This document shows, one piece after another, positions 45,658 to 53,826 of a DNA stretch of 64,000 nt. Source of the DNA: Trebonia sp035294225 (GTDB taxonomy: Bacteria; Actinomycetota; Actinomycetes; Streptosporangiales; Streptosporangiaceae); assembly GCA_035294225.1 (NCBI GenBank), contig DATGLH010000013.1, positions 11,585-75,584 on the forward strand. Direction: 5' to 3'. Made by a program: the position numbers and the translations under genes. The first letter of the stretch is position 1. The number at the start of each line of letters is the position of its first letter. The notes beneath the pieces are model-generated. The model saw nothing but the letters and a program-made list of their open reading frames with translations, did not search any database and was not told where the DNA came from.

Positions 45658-47193
45658 CTGACAACTCAACTAACGCAAGCCGAGGCCGGCGACGCGGTAC
45701 CATCCGGCCCGCCGCGGGGCGGGCGGCCGCATGAAGTGCCATTCCGCGACCTCGGCGTCGATGAGGCAATCTGCACCGCGCTTGACGCCGCGGGCATTCA
45801 CACCACCTTTCCCATCCAGGCGCTTACGCTGCCGCTGGCCATCGACGGCCAGGACATCATCGGCCAGGCCCGTACCGGCACCGGCAAGACCCTGGCCTTC
45901 GGCATCCCGCTGCTGCACCGGCTGGCCACCGCGTTCGCCGCCGACCGCGCCGCCAGGGCGCCCTCGGCGCTGGTCGTCGTGCCTACCAGGGAGCTCGCCG
46001 TCCAGGTCGCCGACGACATCAGGCAGGCAGGCCTGCACCTCGGCGCCCGGGTGCTCACCGTGTACGGCGGCCGCGCCTACGAGCCGCAGATCGACGGCCT
46101 CAGGGCGGGCACGGACATCGTCGTCGGCACCCCCGGGCGGCTGCTCGACCTCGCCGACCGCGGCAACCTCGACCTCAGCCGGATTCGCGGCCTCGTCCTC
46201 GACGAGGCCGACAAGATGCTGGACCTCGGCTTCCTGCCGGACGTGGAGCGCCTGCTCAAGCTCACCCCCGGCGACCGGCAGACCATGCTGTTCTCGGCGA
46301 CCATGCCGGGCGATGTCGTGACCCTGGCCCGCCGGCACATGCGGCGGCCGACGAATATCCGCGCGGAGGAACCGGACGAGTCCGCGCCGCCGCCGCTCAC
46401 CAGGCAGCACGTCTACCGGACGCACCCGCTTGACAAGATCGAGGTGCTGGCGCGGGTGCTCCAGGCCAAGGACCGCGGCCTGTCCATGGTGTTCTGCCAG
46501 ACCAAGCGGGCCGCTGACCAGGTGGCGGCCGCCCTGGAAGGGCGCGGCTTCGCGGCCGCGACCGTGCACGGCGACCTGGGCCAGGCGCAGCGCGAGCGCG
46601 CGCTGCGCGCGTTCCGCGCCGGCAAGGTGGACGTGCTCGTCGCCACCGACGTCGCGGCCCGCGGCATCGACGTGGACGACGTGACGCACGTGATCAACTA
46701 CGAATGCCCGGACGACGAGAAGACGTACGTGCACCGGATCGGCCGCACCGGCCGGGCCGGGCGGACGGGCGTCGCGGTGACGTTCGTGGACTGGGCCGAG
46801 ACGCAGCGCTGGAAGCTCATCAGCGACGCGCTCGGGCTCGGCCAGCCAGAGCCGGCGGAGACGTACTCAACCTCCGAGCACCTGTACGCGGAGCTGTCCA
46901 TCCCGCCGGACGCCACCGGCACGCTGCCGCGCGCGATGCGCGCGCGGGCCGGGCTCGCCGCCGAGGCGGAAGAGGACCTCGGCGAGACACGGGGCAGGGG
47001 GGCCCGCCGCGGCCGGTCCCGCGCCAGGATCCGGGGCAAGGGCCCGCGCGAGGGCGTGCCCGCCCGCGAGGCACCGGACGCCGGGCACGACGAGGCCATG
47101 GCGCCGCGGGCCCGCCGCCGCAGGCGCCGCACCCGCGGCGGCCGCGAGGTGATCGTCGAGGTAAGCGCCGAAGGCAGCCAGCAGGCGTCCTGA
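45658..47193 (+). CDS. DEAD-box ATP-dependent RNA helicase
   Basis: Motifs in order: Q-motif region VPFRDLGVDEAI, ARTGTGKTLAFGIPL (I), VVPTRELAVQVAD (Ia), VGTPGRLLDLADRG, LDEADKMLDLGF (II, DEAD), FSATMPGDV (III), then CQTKRAADQVAAAL, ATDVAARGIDVDDV and HRIGRTGRAGRTG (VI). A long Arg-rich tail (RRGRSRARIRGKG, RARRRRRRTRGGR) is typical of RNA-binding helicases. The first canonical start is a GTG at 45736 with no ribosome site. An in-frame CTG at 45658 has ACGGAGGA five bases upstream and adds 26 residues (about 511 in all); I use it. The helicase should remodel structured RNA or ribosome precursors. Confidence 0.92.
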   Translation: MTTQLTQAEAGDAVPSGPPRGGRPHEVPFRDLGVDEAICTALDAAGIHTTFPIQALTLPLAIDGQDIIGQARTGTGKTLAFGIPLLHRLATAFAADRAARAPSALVVVPTRELAVQVADDIRQAGLHLGARVLTVYGGRAYEPQIDGLRAGTDIVVGTPGRLLDLADRGNLDLSRIRGLVLDEADKMLDLGFLPDVERLLKLTPGDRQTMLFSATMPGDVVTLARRHMRRPTNIRAEEPDESAPPPLTRQHVYRTHPLDKIEVLARVLQAKDRGLSMVFCQTKRAADQVAAALEGRGFAAATVHGDLGQAQRERALRAFRAGKVDVLVATDVAARGIDVDDVTHVINYECPDDEKTYVHRIGRTGRAGRTGVAVTFVDWAETQRWKLISDALGLGQPEPAETYSTSEHLYAELSIPPDATGTLPRAMRARAGLAAEAEEDLGETRGRGARRGRSRARIRGKGPREGVPAREAPDAGHDEAMAPRARRRRRRTRGGREVIVEVSAEGSQQAS

Positions 47194-47195
47194 CC

Positions 47196-48905
47196 GTGTC
47201 CACGCCGACCTCGCTGGAGCTGCCGGAAGGAACGCGGCGGACCACCGTGGAAACCGCCCGCGGCGCGTTCGCCGCGCTCGTGGCGCTGCCAGCGGCCGGC
47301 GTGGGAGAGCTGGGCACCGCCCTGCTGGTGCCCGGCTACACGGGCAGCAAGGAGGACTTCATCTCGGTGCTCGGCCAGCTCGCCGCCGCCGGACGCCAGG
47401 TATTCGCGGTCGACATGCGCGGCCAGTACCAGACGCCGGGCCCGGACGACCCGGATGCCTACCATCCACGGCAGCTCGGGGCCGACATCGCCGCGCTGGC
47501 CGAGGTCACCGGGACCACGCACCTGCTCGGGCACTCCTTCGGCGGCCTGGTGGCCCGCGAGGCCGTCATCGGCGGGTACAGGCCCGGCTCGCTCACGCTG
47601 ATGAGTTCCGGCCCGGCGGCGCTGCCCGGACCGCGCGCCGGGGAACTCCGCTTGATGCTGAAGTTCCTCGCGGCCGCCGCCCCGCACGACCGCACGGGGA
47701 AGGTCGCCGAGATCTGGCACGGCGTCCTGGAACCGCGGGCGCTCGCGGGCGGGGTGCCCGCGCCGATCGTCGCGTTCTTGCGGGAGCGGATGCTCTCCAG
47801 CAATCCGGCCGGGCTCGCCGCCATGGCCGGGCACCTGCTGAGTGCCGCGGACAGGACCGAAGAGCTCGCCGCGCGCGGCATCCCGGCATTCGTGCTCTAC
47901 GGCGAGGATGACGATGCCTGGCCGGCCGCCGTGCAAGAGGACATGGCCGCGCGGCTGGGCGCGCGGCGCACCTGCATCCCCGGCGCGGCGCACAACCCCA
48001 ACGTCGAGGCCCCGGCAACCACGGCGCATGCCCTGACCGAGTTCTGGAACGCCGCGGAGGCGCGGGGCGCGGCGGCGTTACGCGCCGGTCAGCTCCGCCA
48101 GGCCGTCCCACGGCCGCCGCGGGACGGCCGCGGCCTGGCCCTCCGGGCAGTGCCGCAGGTAGTCGCACCAGCCGCAGGCCGGACCTGGCCGCGGCGGGAA
48201 CACCTCGTCGTATTTCCCGGGCGGCAGGTGCGCGCGCATGCGCTCGTCGGCCTCGGCGCACTCGGCGGCGATCTGCTCGGCCCGCCGCACGTGCCGGAGC
48301 AGCGACTCCCGCGTGTGCTCCCAGCCGAGCACCTGGCCGGTCGGCAGGTGGTGCAGTTCCACCCGGCGGCATTCGCGGCGCGCTGTCCGCCCGGCGGCGA
48401 GCGCGTACAGCGCGAGCGCGAGCGAACTGCGCGCGTCGTCCACGGTCAGCACGTGGCGGCCGGTCTTGTAGTCGACCACGACCAGCTCGGTGCCTTCGCC
48501 GTCAGGCCGTGGCCGCGCGTCCAGCCGGTCGATCCGCCCGGAGACCGCGATCGCGTCGGTCCGTGCCGCCACGGTGCGCTCCACCCCGACCGGCTCGTCG
48601 GCCGGATCCAGCCTGCGGACGTATGCCTGCACCATCTGGCGCGCCCAGTCCCGGTACCGCGCCGACTGCGCGTCGTCCGCGTACCCCTCGGTGATCCAGC
48701 CCTGCTCGAGCAGCGCGCCGGCCGCCGCCGCGGTCCGCCGGGCCAGCGGCAGCCGCCACCAGCCGGCCAGCGCGTTATGCACGCTGGCGCCGAGGCTGTT
48801 GTGCGCCCAGGGCGGCCCCTTCGGCGGCACCGGCCGGTCGAGGTAGCTCATCCGGTAGCGTCGCGGGCAGTCGAGCCAGGTGGCCAGCCTGGTCGGCGTG
48901 CATGA
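47196..48905 (+). CDS. Alpha/beta hydrolase with long antisense readthrough tail
   Basis: Starts at a GTG two bases after the helicase stop. The hydrolase core is clear: LLVPGYTGSKEDFISVLGQLA, AVDMRGQYQTPGPDD, the nucleophile elbow LLGHSFGGLVAREAV (Ser in GHSFGG), VLYGEDDDAWPAAVQ and the catalytic His in PGAAHNPNVEAP, ending near ALTEFWNAAEARG at about 48070. That would be roughly 290 residues. The next stop is not until 48905, so the frame runs a further 280 residues through the whole length of the minus-strand RecB-like gene, a stretch of Arg/Gly/Val-rich sequence with no domain. Either the real stop was lost by mutation or indel, or the tail is translated. Confidence 0.82.
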   Translation: MSTPTSLELPEGTRRTTVETARGAFAALVALPAAGVGELGTALLVPGYTGSKEDFISVLGQLAAAGRQVFAVDMRGQYQTPGPDDPDAYHPRQLGADIAALAEVTGTTHLLGHSFGGLVAREAVIGGYRPGSLTLMSSGPAALPGPRAGELRLMLKFLAAAAPHDRTGKVAEIWHGVLEPRALAGGVPAPIVAFLRERMLSSNPAGLAAMAGHLLSAADRTEELAARGIPAFVLYGEDDDAWPAAVQEDMAARLGARRTCIPGAAHNPNVEAPATTAHALTEFWNAAEARGAAALRAGQLRQAVPRPPRDGRGLALRAVPQVVAPAAGRTWPRREHLVVFPGRQVRAHALVGLGALGGDLLGPPHVPEQRLPRVLPAEHLAGRQVVQFHPAAFAARCPPGGERVQRERERTARVVHGQHVAAGLVVDHDQLGAFAVRPWPRVQPVDPPGDRDRVGPCRHGALHPDRLVGRIQPADVCLHHLARPVPVPRRLRVVRVPLGDPALLEQRAGRRRGPPGQRQPPPAGQRVMHAGAEAVVRPGRPLRRHRPVEVAHPVASRAVEPGGQPGRRA

Positions 48906-48947
48906 GTAAAGACGCCTCGGCATCCCCTCGAAACCGAGCTGCTCCAC
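48078..48947 (-). CDS. RecB-family PD-(D/E)XK exonuclease-like protein
   Basis: About 289 residues from the GTG 48947, with AAAGGAG eight bases upstream (the GTG at 48956 overlaps that site). Core nuclease motifs: SPTRLATWLDCPRRYRMSYL near the start is in the family form CTPTRLATWLDCPRRY, then LGASVHNALAGWW, AVSGRIDRLDARP and ELVVVDYKTGRH with the catalytic Asp and Lys. A C-terminal ACGWCDYLRHCPEG, plus the earlier Cys31, forms the four-Cys iron-sulfur type cluster. It is a stand-alone Cas4/RecB-like exonuclease. The gene is almost wholly antisense to the readthrough tail of the hydrolase gene. Confidence 0.9.
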   Translation of the reverse strand: MEQLGFEGMPRRLYSCTPTRLATWLDCPRRYRMSYLDRPVPPKGPPWAHNSLGASVHNALAGWWRLPLARRTAAAAGALLEQGWITEGYADDAQSARYRDWARQMVQAYVRRLDPADEPVGVERTVAARTDAIAVSGRIDRLDARPRPDGEGTELVVVDYKTGRHVLTVDDARSSLALALYALAAGRTARRECRRVELHHLPTGQVLGWEHTRESLLRHVRRAEQIAAECAEADERMRAHLPPGKYDEVFPPRPGPACGWCDYLRHCPEGQAAAVPRRPWDGLAELTGA

Positions 48948-49044
48948 CGCGGACACTCCTTTTTATGCCCGAGCGTACCCCGGCTGACTCCCGCCGGGCC
49001 GGCTCAGATCCGCACTTTAGCCGCCCGCGCGCGTGCGCGGGAGG

Positions 49045-49650
49045 CTATCTGGCCTGGGCGGCGAAGGCGATCGCGGACTGGGCGACGAGCTGGACCGCGA
49101 TCGCGGCGAGCAGCAGCCCGGCGATCCTGGTCAGCAGCTCCACGCCATTGTCGGTGAGGACCCGGTGGATCACCTCGGCGAAGCGCATCGCCAGCCAGGC
49201 GGCCACCGCCACGGCGACCAGCGCGAGCGCCAGCGCCAGCGCGTCGAGCACGCCGTTGACGCGCTGCACGTACAGCATCGTCGCCACGATCGCGCCCGGG
49301 CCGGCCAGCAGCGGCGTGCCGAGGGGCACGAAGGCCACGTTGGCCTTGGCCCGCTGGGCGGAGGTGGGCTCTTCGGTCTGGCCGGTCAGCAGCTGAAGCG
49401 AGACCAGCAGCAGGAGCAGCCCCCCGGCGCCCTCGAGCGCGGGCAGCCCGACCTGCGTGTAGGCCAGGATCGACCGTCCGAACAGCGCGAACGCGACGAT
49501 CACCCCGAACGCCACGACCGCCGCCTGCCAGGCCAGCCTCCGCCGCGTCCGCGCCGACCGCCCCCTGGTCAGGCCGAGGAACACCGGCACGATCCCCGGC
49601 GGGTCGCTGATCACGAACAGCGTGACGAACGCTTCCCAGAAGAACTTCAC
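49045..49650 (-). CDS. MarC-family integral membrane protein
   Basis: A 201-residue membrane protein from a GTG at 49650 overlapping the PHP gene stop as GTGA, with GGGGGAG five bases upstream. Hydrophobic segments predict six helices. The family pattern is KFFWEAFVTLFVISDPPGIVPVFLGLT at the start, a SILAYTQVGLPALEGAGGLLLLLVSLQLL middle and VPLGTPLLAGPGAIVATMLYV. MarC proteins were once thought to be multidrug pumps; their real role is unknown. It is translationally coupled to the PHP phosphoesterase. Confidence 0.9.
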   Translation of the reverse strand: MKFFWEAFVTLFVISDPPGIVPVFLGLTRGRSARTRRRLAWQAAVVAFGVIVAFALFGRSILAYTQVGLPALEGAGGLLLLLVSLQLLTGQTEEPTSAQRAKANVAFVPLGTPLLAGPGAIVATMLYVQRVNGVLDALALALALVAVAVAAWLAMRFAEVIHRVLTDNGVELLTRIAGLLLAAIAVQLVAQSAIAFAAQAR

Positions 49651-50495
49651 CGCGGCTCCCCCGCCGCGGGCCGGATGGCGGTGACCTGGCTGAGCAGCCG
49701 CTCGTACTCCTCCGGGGGCGTCGTCTCGCTGCCGAGACCGCTGGCGTTGAAGGAGCCGTGATCGTCGCTGCCGCCCGTCATCACCAGGCCCAGCGATCTG
49801 GCCAGGGCAGCCAGCCGCGTGCGTTCGGGATGATCGTGGTCGGGGTGGAACACCTCGATCCCGGCCAGTCCCGCGGCGGCGAGGGCGGCGATATCCTCCT
49901 CCCCGACCTCGTACCCGGGTGAGCGGGGGTGCGCGAGCACCGGCAGGCCGCCCGCGGCGCGGACCAGGGCGATCGCGCGTTCCGGCGCGGGAGCGTAGCG
50001 GCCGGCGTACGCGCGGCCGCCGTCGCCGATCCACTCGGCGGTGAACGCGTCCGCCGGCGTCCCGACGACGCCGGACTCGGCCATCGCGCGGGCGATGTGC
50101 GGCCTGCCCACGACCGCGCCGCCCGCGATCCGGGTGACCTGCTCCCAGGTGACCGGCGCCCCCAGCTCGGCCAGCCTGGCGACCATCGCCCTGGCGCGGT
50201 GGGTGCGGTCGTCGCGGATCCGTTCGGTCTCGGCGGCCAGCGCGGGGTCACCGGGGTCGAAGAGGTAGGCGAGCATGTGCAGGCTGCTCCCGTTGAGCAG
50301 GCAGGACAGCTCCATCCCCGGGACCAGGGTCAGGCCGGGGGGGAGGGCATCGCGGGCCGCGCCGGTCCCGCGCGCGGTGTCGTGGTCGGTGAGCGCCACC
50401 ACGTCCAGGCCCGCCGCCGCGGCACGGCGGACCACGACGGCCGGCGGGTCGGTGCCGTCCGAGGCGCTGCTGTGAACGTGCAGGTCGATGCGCAC
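49647..50495 (-). CDS. PHP-domain phosphoesterase (YciV/RNase AM-like)
   Basis: A 282-residue PHP metal-dependent phosphoesterase: DLHVHSSASDGTDPP (the HxH metal site), VVALTDHDTARG, LVPGMELSCLLNG, VVGRPHIARAMAESG, LPVLAHPRSPGYEVGEEDI, EVFHPDHDHPERTRL and VMTGGSDDHGSFN. All the metal-binding His/Asp positions of the family are present. The closest known type is YciV/TrpH, which in E. coli is RNase AM, a 5'-3' exoribonuclease also acting on 3',5'-bisphosphate nucleotides. The start is a GTG at 50495. It overlaps marC by 4 bases. Confidence 0.9.
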   Translation of the reverse strand: MRIDLHVHSSASDGTDPPAVVVRRAAAAGLDVVALTDHDTARGTGAARDALPPGLTLVPGMELSCLLNGSSLHMLAYLFDPGDPALAAETERIRDDRTHRARAMVARLAELGAPVTWEQVTRIAGGAVVGRPHIARAMAESGVVGTPADAFTAEWIGDGGRAYAGRYAPAPERAIALVRAAGGLPVLAHPRSPGYEVGEEDIAALAAAGLAGIEVFHPDHDHPERTRLAALARSLGLVMTGGSDDHGSFNASGLGSETTPPEEYERLLSQVTAIRPAAGEPR

Positions 50496-50526
50496 GGCGG
50501 CAATCGTAGCCCGCGGCCGGCCCGCC

Positions 50527-51150
50527 TCAGGCGGGCAGGCGCAGGGACAGCGCGCCGAACGGCAGGTCCAGGTCCTGCCCGGGGTCGCGGAGGTCGCGCA
50601 GCGGCAGCGGTTCCACCAGCATCACGCCCGCCGTGTCCGGCCACAGCAGCACCCACAGCCAGTTGCCCGCCACCTCGCCGGCGAACACGGCGCCGCCGTC
50701 GGACTGCACCAGCCACAGCGGCGAGTCGTGGTGCGCCACCTCGGCCGTGGCGTGCGGCTGGCCCGCCGCGAAGCCGGCGCCCGGGTCCGGCCCGGGCAGG
50801 CCGGCCAGGCCCGCGCCGAGGCCCACCCCGGGTTCTTCGGCGACGATCAGCAGGTCGGCGGGGCCGCCGAGAGGGTGCGGGCCGGACAGCGCGACCGCCG
50901 AGCCCCGGATGCCGCTGCGCTCGTCGCCGGCGCCGGTGAAGCCGCTGACCAGCCAGCCCTGCGGCAGCGGCCACGGCACCCAGACGGGGACCCTGGCGTT
51001 CTTCAGCAGGCTGTGCAGGCCGTCCCTGGTCGGCAGGCGGGCCGGGGCCAGCGGGTAGACCTCGCCATGCAGGTCACAGCGCCACGCACTCGACCATGGT
51101 GTCGGCGCTTTCACCTCGCTGCCGCAACGCGGGCATACTGCTCTTACCAC
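50527..51150 (-). CDS. DUF6758-type zinc-ribbon protein
   Basis: A 207-residue protein from a GTG at 51150. It begins VRAVCPRCGSEVKAPTPWSSAWRCDLHGEV, a C-x2-C...C-x2-H zinc-ribbon, then LAPARLPTRDGLHSLLKNARVPVWVPWPLPQGW, with conserved GWLVSGF and GPADLLIVAEEPGVGLGAGLAG, and ends with ENWLWVLLWPDT-like WVLLWPDTAGVML and DLRDPGQDLDLPFGALSLRLP. I recall this pattern from actinobacterial DUF6758 proteins; the function is unknown. It lies beside the PHP gene on the same strand. Confidence 0.8.
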   Translation of the reverse strand: MVRAVCPRCGSEVKAPTPWSSAWRCDLHGEVYPLAPARLPTRDGLHSLLKNARVPVWVPWPLPQGWLVSGFTGAGDERSGIRGSAVALSGPHPLGGPADLLIVAEEPGVGLGAGLAGLPGPDPGAGFAAGQPHATAEVAHHDSPLWLVQSDGGAVFAGEVAGNWLWVLLWPDTAGVMLVEPLPLRDLRDPGQDLDLPFGALSLRLPA

Positions 51151-51179
51151 GACGCCACCGCATACCTACCCTGGAGGTT

Positions 51180-51581
51180 GTGACAGCACACGTCGTACCG
51201 TGCGTGGGAGCCGTGATCAAGGACGGCTGCGGGCGGCTGCTGCTCATCAGGCGCGGTCACGAGCCGGGCAAGGGGCTCTGGTCGGTGCCGGGCGGGCGCG
51301 TGGAGGCGGGCGAGTCGGACGCCGAGGCCCTGGTCCGGGAGGTGCGCGAGGAGACCGGGCTTATCGTGGCGCCCGGGCGGCTGATCGGCAGCGTCCGGCG
51401 CCCGGCCGGCGCCGCCGGCGGTGAGCTGGACATCCGCGACTTCGCGGCGACGGTGACCGGCGGGACGCTGCTGCCCGGGGACGACGCCGACGACGCGGTG
51501 TGGGCCGGGCCCGCCGAGCTGGCCAGCCTGCCGCTGACCCCCGGCCTGCTCGACGCCCTCCGGTCCTGGGGCGTGCTGTAG
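51180..51581 (+). CDS. Nudix hydrolase (MutT-like)
   Basis: A 133-residue Nudix protein from a GTG at 51180 (a GGAGG lies only one to two bases away, so the spacing is unusual; no better start exists). It has the family order HVVPCVGAVIKDGCGRLLLIRRG, the Nudix box VPGGRVEAGESDAEALVREVREETGL (GX5EX7REUXEEXGU) and late VWAGPAELASLPL. It hydrolyses a nucleoside diphosphate linked to some other group; the substrate is unknown. It converges almost directly on the CoA-ester lyase (one base apart). Confidence 0.9.
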   Translation: MTAHVVPCVGAVIKDGCGRLLLIRRGHEPGKGLWSVPGGRVEAGESDAEALVREVREETGLIVAPGRLIGSVRRPAGAAGGELDIRDFAATVTGGTLLPGDDADDAVWAGPAELASLPLTPGLLDALRSWGVL

Positions 51582-51582
51582 G

Positions 51583-52515
51583 TCAGGCGCCGGGACGGGG
51601 GAGGCCGGCGGCCTCGCCCTTCGCCACGAGCGACTGCGCCAGCTTCCTGGAGGCCTCATCGATCATCTCCTCGCCGAGCATGACCGCGCCGCGCTGCTCG
51701 ACCGAGGTCGCGCGCCCGTAGGCGTCCAGGACCCGCAGCGCGCGCCAGTAGTCGTCAACCGAGGGCGTGAACACCTCGTTGACCACGGCTACCTGCGCCG
51801 GGTGCAGCACCCACTTGCCGTCATAGCCGAGCGCGGCCGCGCTTGCCGCGGCCTTCCTGAGCCCCTCGGTGTCCTGGATGCGCGCGTACGGCCCGTCGAT
51901 CGCCTGGAGGCCGTTCGCTTTCGCGGCGACCAGGATCCGCATCAGCGCGTAGTGGTGCGCGTCGAACTCGTAGCCCTCGGGCTGGCCGCCCACGGTGAGC
52001 GAGCGCATCCCGACGCTGGCCATGAAGTCCGCCGGGCCGAAGACCAGCGACGCCAGCCGCGGCGACGCGGCGGCGATCGCCTCGGCGGCGGCGAGCCCGG
52101 CGGCGTCCTCGATCTGCGCCTCGATGCGGATCTTTCCCGCTGGCAGGCCGGCCGCCTGTTCCGCCTGGCCGAGCATGACGTCCAGCCAGGTGACCGCGGC
52201 GGGCGAGCTCACCTTCGGCAGGACGAGCGAGCCGACGGCGCCCGGGGCACCGGTTACGACCGCGATGACGTCCTGGTAGGCCCACGGCGTGGACGCGCCG
52301 TTGATCCTGACGGCGACCAGCTTGCCGTCCCAGCCCCCGCCGTTCAGCGCCTGCACCGCGAGGCGGCGGGCGCCGTCCTTGGCCGCCGGCGCGACCGAGT
52401 CCTCCAGGTCGAGCATCACCTCGTCGGCAGCCAGGCCGCGCGCCTTGGCCAGGAACCGCTCGCTGCTCGCCGGCACCGACATGCAGGTCCGGCGGGGCCG
52501 GTAGTCGCTGTCCAC
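51583..52515 (-). CDS. HpcH/HpaI-family CoA-ester lyase (CitE-like)
   Basis: A 310-residue TIM-barrel lyase of the CitE/malyl-CoA lyase group: RRTCMSVPASSERFLAKARGL (Arg-rich phosphate site), ADEVMLDLEDSVAPAAKDGARR (metal-ligand Asp/Glu), VAVRINGASTPWAYQDV, VGSLVLPKVSSP, IEAQIEDAAGLAAAEAIA and LVFGPADFMASVGM. Members cleave CoA esters such as citryl-, malyl- or methylmalyl-CoA into an acyl-CoA and an oxo acid. The GTG start at 52515 gives DSDYRPRRT. No partner CoA-transferase genes are present, so the ester is unknown. Confidence 0.9.
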   Translation of the reverse strand: MDSDYRPRRTCMSVPASSERFLAKARGLAADEVMLDLEDSVAPAAKDGARRLAVQALNGGGWDGKLVAVRINGASTPWAYQDVIAVVTGAPGAVGSLVLPKVSSPAAVTWLDVMLGQAEQAAGLPAGKIRIEAQIEDAAGLAAAEAIAAASPRLASLVFGPADFMASVGMRSLTVGGQPEGYEFDAHHYALMRILVAAKANGLQAIDGPYARIQDTEGLRKAAASAAALGYDGKWVLHPAQVAVVNEVFTPSVDDYWRALRVLDAYGRATSVEQRGAVMLGEEMIDEASRKLAQSLVAKGEAAGLPRPGA

Positions 52516-52683
52516 CGGTGCACGATACCGCGCCCGGGCAGCGGGCGGCCGGCCGTAAAGACAGCCGCGCGCGTTCGGTATATGAGGGTTTGGTATCTGA
52601 CGGGTTATGAGCGGGTGAACGTTGGGTTCGGTGCCCGCGCCGGGCGGATTCCGCCGGAATGCCGCGTTTATGCTGACGGTGTC

Positions 52684-53826
52684 ATGGGCACGACACGTCT
52701 GCTCGCCGCCGCTGCCGCCCTCGCGGCGCTAGGGGCGGCGGCGCTCACCGGGTGCGGCGGCGCGGCGCCTCCCGCCGTCATCTCGGTCGATGCCGGGGCG
52801 TGCGGCGGGGAGTGGCACCTGGCCGGGCCGGGGTGGCATACGTTCGAGCTGCGCAACACGAACGACGTGGGCGGCGAGGTGGACCTGGTCAATCCCGCGA
52901 CCGGCGGCATCTACGCCGAGATCTCGTCATTCGGGCCGGGGACCTCGGCCTCGATGAGCCTCGATGTCGGATCGGGAACGTACGCGTTCCGCTGCCTGTT
53001 CCAGGACGCGGATCCGCTCACCGGGCCCGTCGTCACCGTCCCCGGGCACGCCGATGGCGCCCCGGCCATCCTCCCGGTCACCTACAACGACCTGATCCCG
53101 CCGGCCAAGGCGTACCAGGGATACGTGGAGGCGGGGCTGCGCGCGCTCGCCCGCCAGGTCGCGGCCCTGGACGGGGACGTGCGCCGCGGTGACCTCGCGG
53201 CCGCGCGCCGCGACTGGCTGACCGCCCACCTGACCTATCAGACGCTCGGGGCGGCGTACGGCACGTTCGGGAAGCTGGACGACGAGATCGACGGCCGGGC
53301 GGACGCCCTCGGCGTGGACAACCCGGAATGGACGGGTTTCTACCGCCTGGAGTACGGCCTCTGGCACGGCCAGTCCGCGCGGGAGCTGGCCCCGGTCGCG
53401 GCGGCGCTCCGCACGGACGTGGGCAGCCTGCTCGCCGGCTGGCCGTCGCAGGAGATCCCGCTGGCCGACATCGGGCTGCGCGCCCACGAGATCTTGGAGA
53501 ACGCCCTGGAATATCAGCTCACCGGGCACGACGACTACGGCAGCGGCAGCACGCTGGCGACCGTGCTCGCCAACATCACCGGGACCCGCGAGCTGCTCGC
53601 CGTGCTGCGCCCGCTGCTCCTGCCCCGTTATCCCGCGTTGCCGTCGGTCTACGGCTGGCTGAACCGTCTGCAGGCGCTGCTGGAGAAACAGCGCCGTCCG
53701 AACGGATCGTGGGTTCCCGTCTCGGCCCTGGCCCCGGCCGCCAGGGAGCAGATCGACGCGGCGTGCGGCCAGGCGGTTGAGGAGCTGGCACCGATCGCGT
53801 CCATCACCGAGCCGAGGAACACATGA
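52684..53826 (+). CDS. efeO: EfeO-like iron-uptake lipoprotein (imelysin/M75 domain)
   Basis: About 380 residues from an ATG at 52684. A lipoprotein signal (AALAALGAAALTGCGG, with LTGC lipobox) is followed by a cupredoxin-type domain (WHTFELRNTNDVGGEVDLV) and the imelysin-type peptidase-M75 domain from about residue 115 (AKAYQGYVEAGLRAL, GTFGKLDDEIDGRADALG, RAHEILENALEYQLTGHDDYG, GSTLATVLANITGTRELL). EfeO helps bring iron to the EfeU permease together with EfeB. The stop overlaps the efeB start as ATGA. No efeU gene is seen on either side. Confidence 0.92.
   Translation: MGTTRLLAAAAALAALGAAALTGCGGAAPPAVISVDAGACGGEWHLAGPGWHTFELRNTNDVGGEVDLVNPATGGIYAEISSFGPGTSASMSLDVGSGTYAFRCLFQDADPLTGPVVTVPGHADGAPAILPVTYNDLIPPAKAYQGYVEAGLRALARQVAALDGDVRRGDLAAARRDWLTAHLTYQTLGAAYGTFGKLDDEIDGRADALGVDNPEWTGFYRLEYGLWHGQSARELAPVAAALRTDVGSLLAGWPSQEIPLADIGLRAHEILENALEYQLTGHDDYGSGSTLATVLANITGTRELLAVLRPLLLPRYPALPSVYGWLNRLQALLEKQRRPNGSWVPVSALAPAAREQIDAACGQAVEELAPIASITEPRNT

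Noticed and set aside
52516..52683. DtxR/IdeR iron box upstream of efeO
   Set aside because: No match to a TTAGGTTAGSCTAACCTAA-like palindrome was seen.
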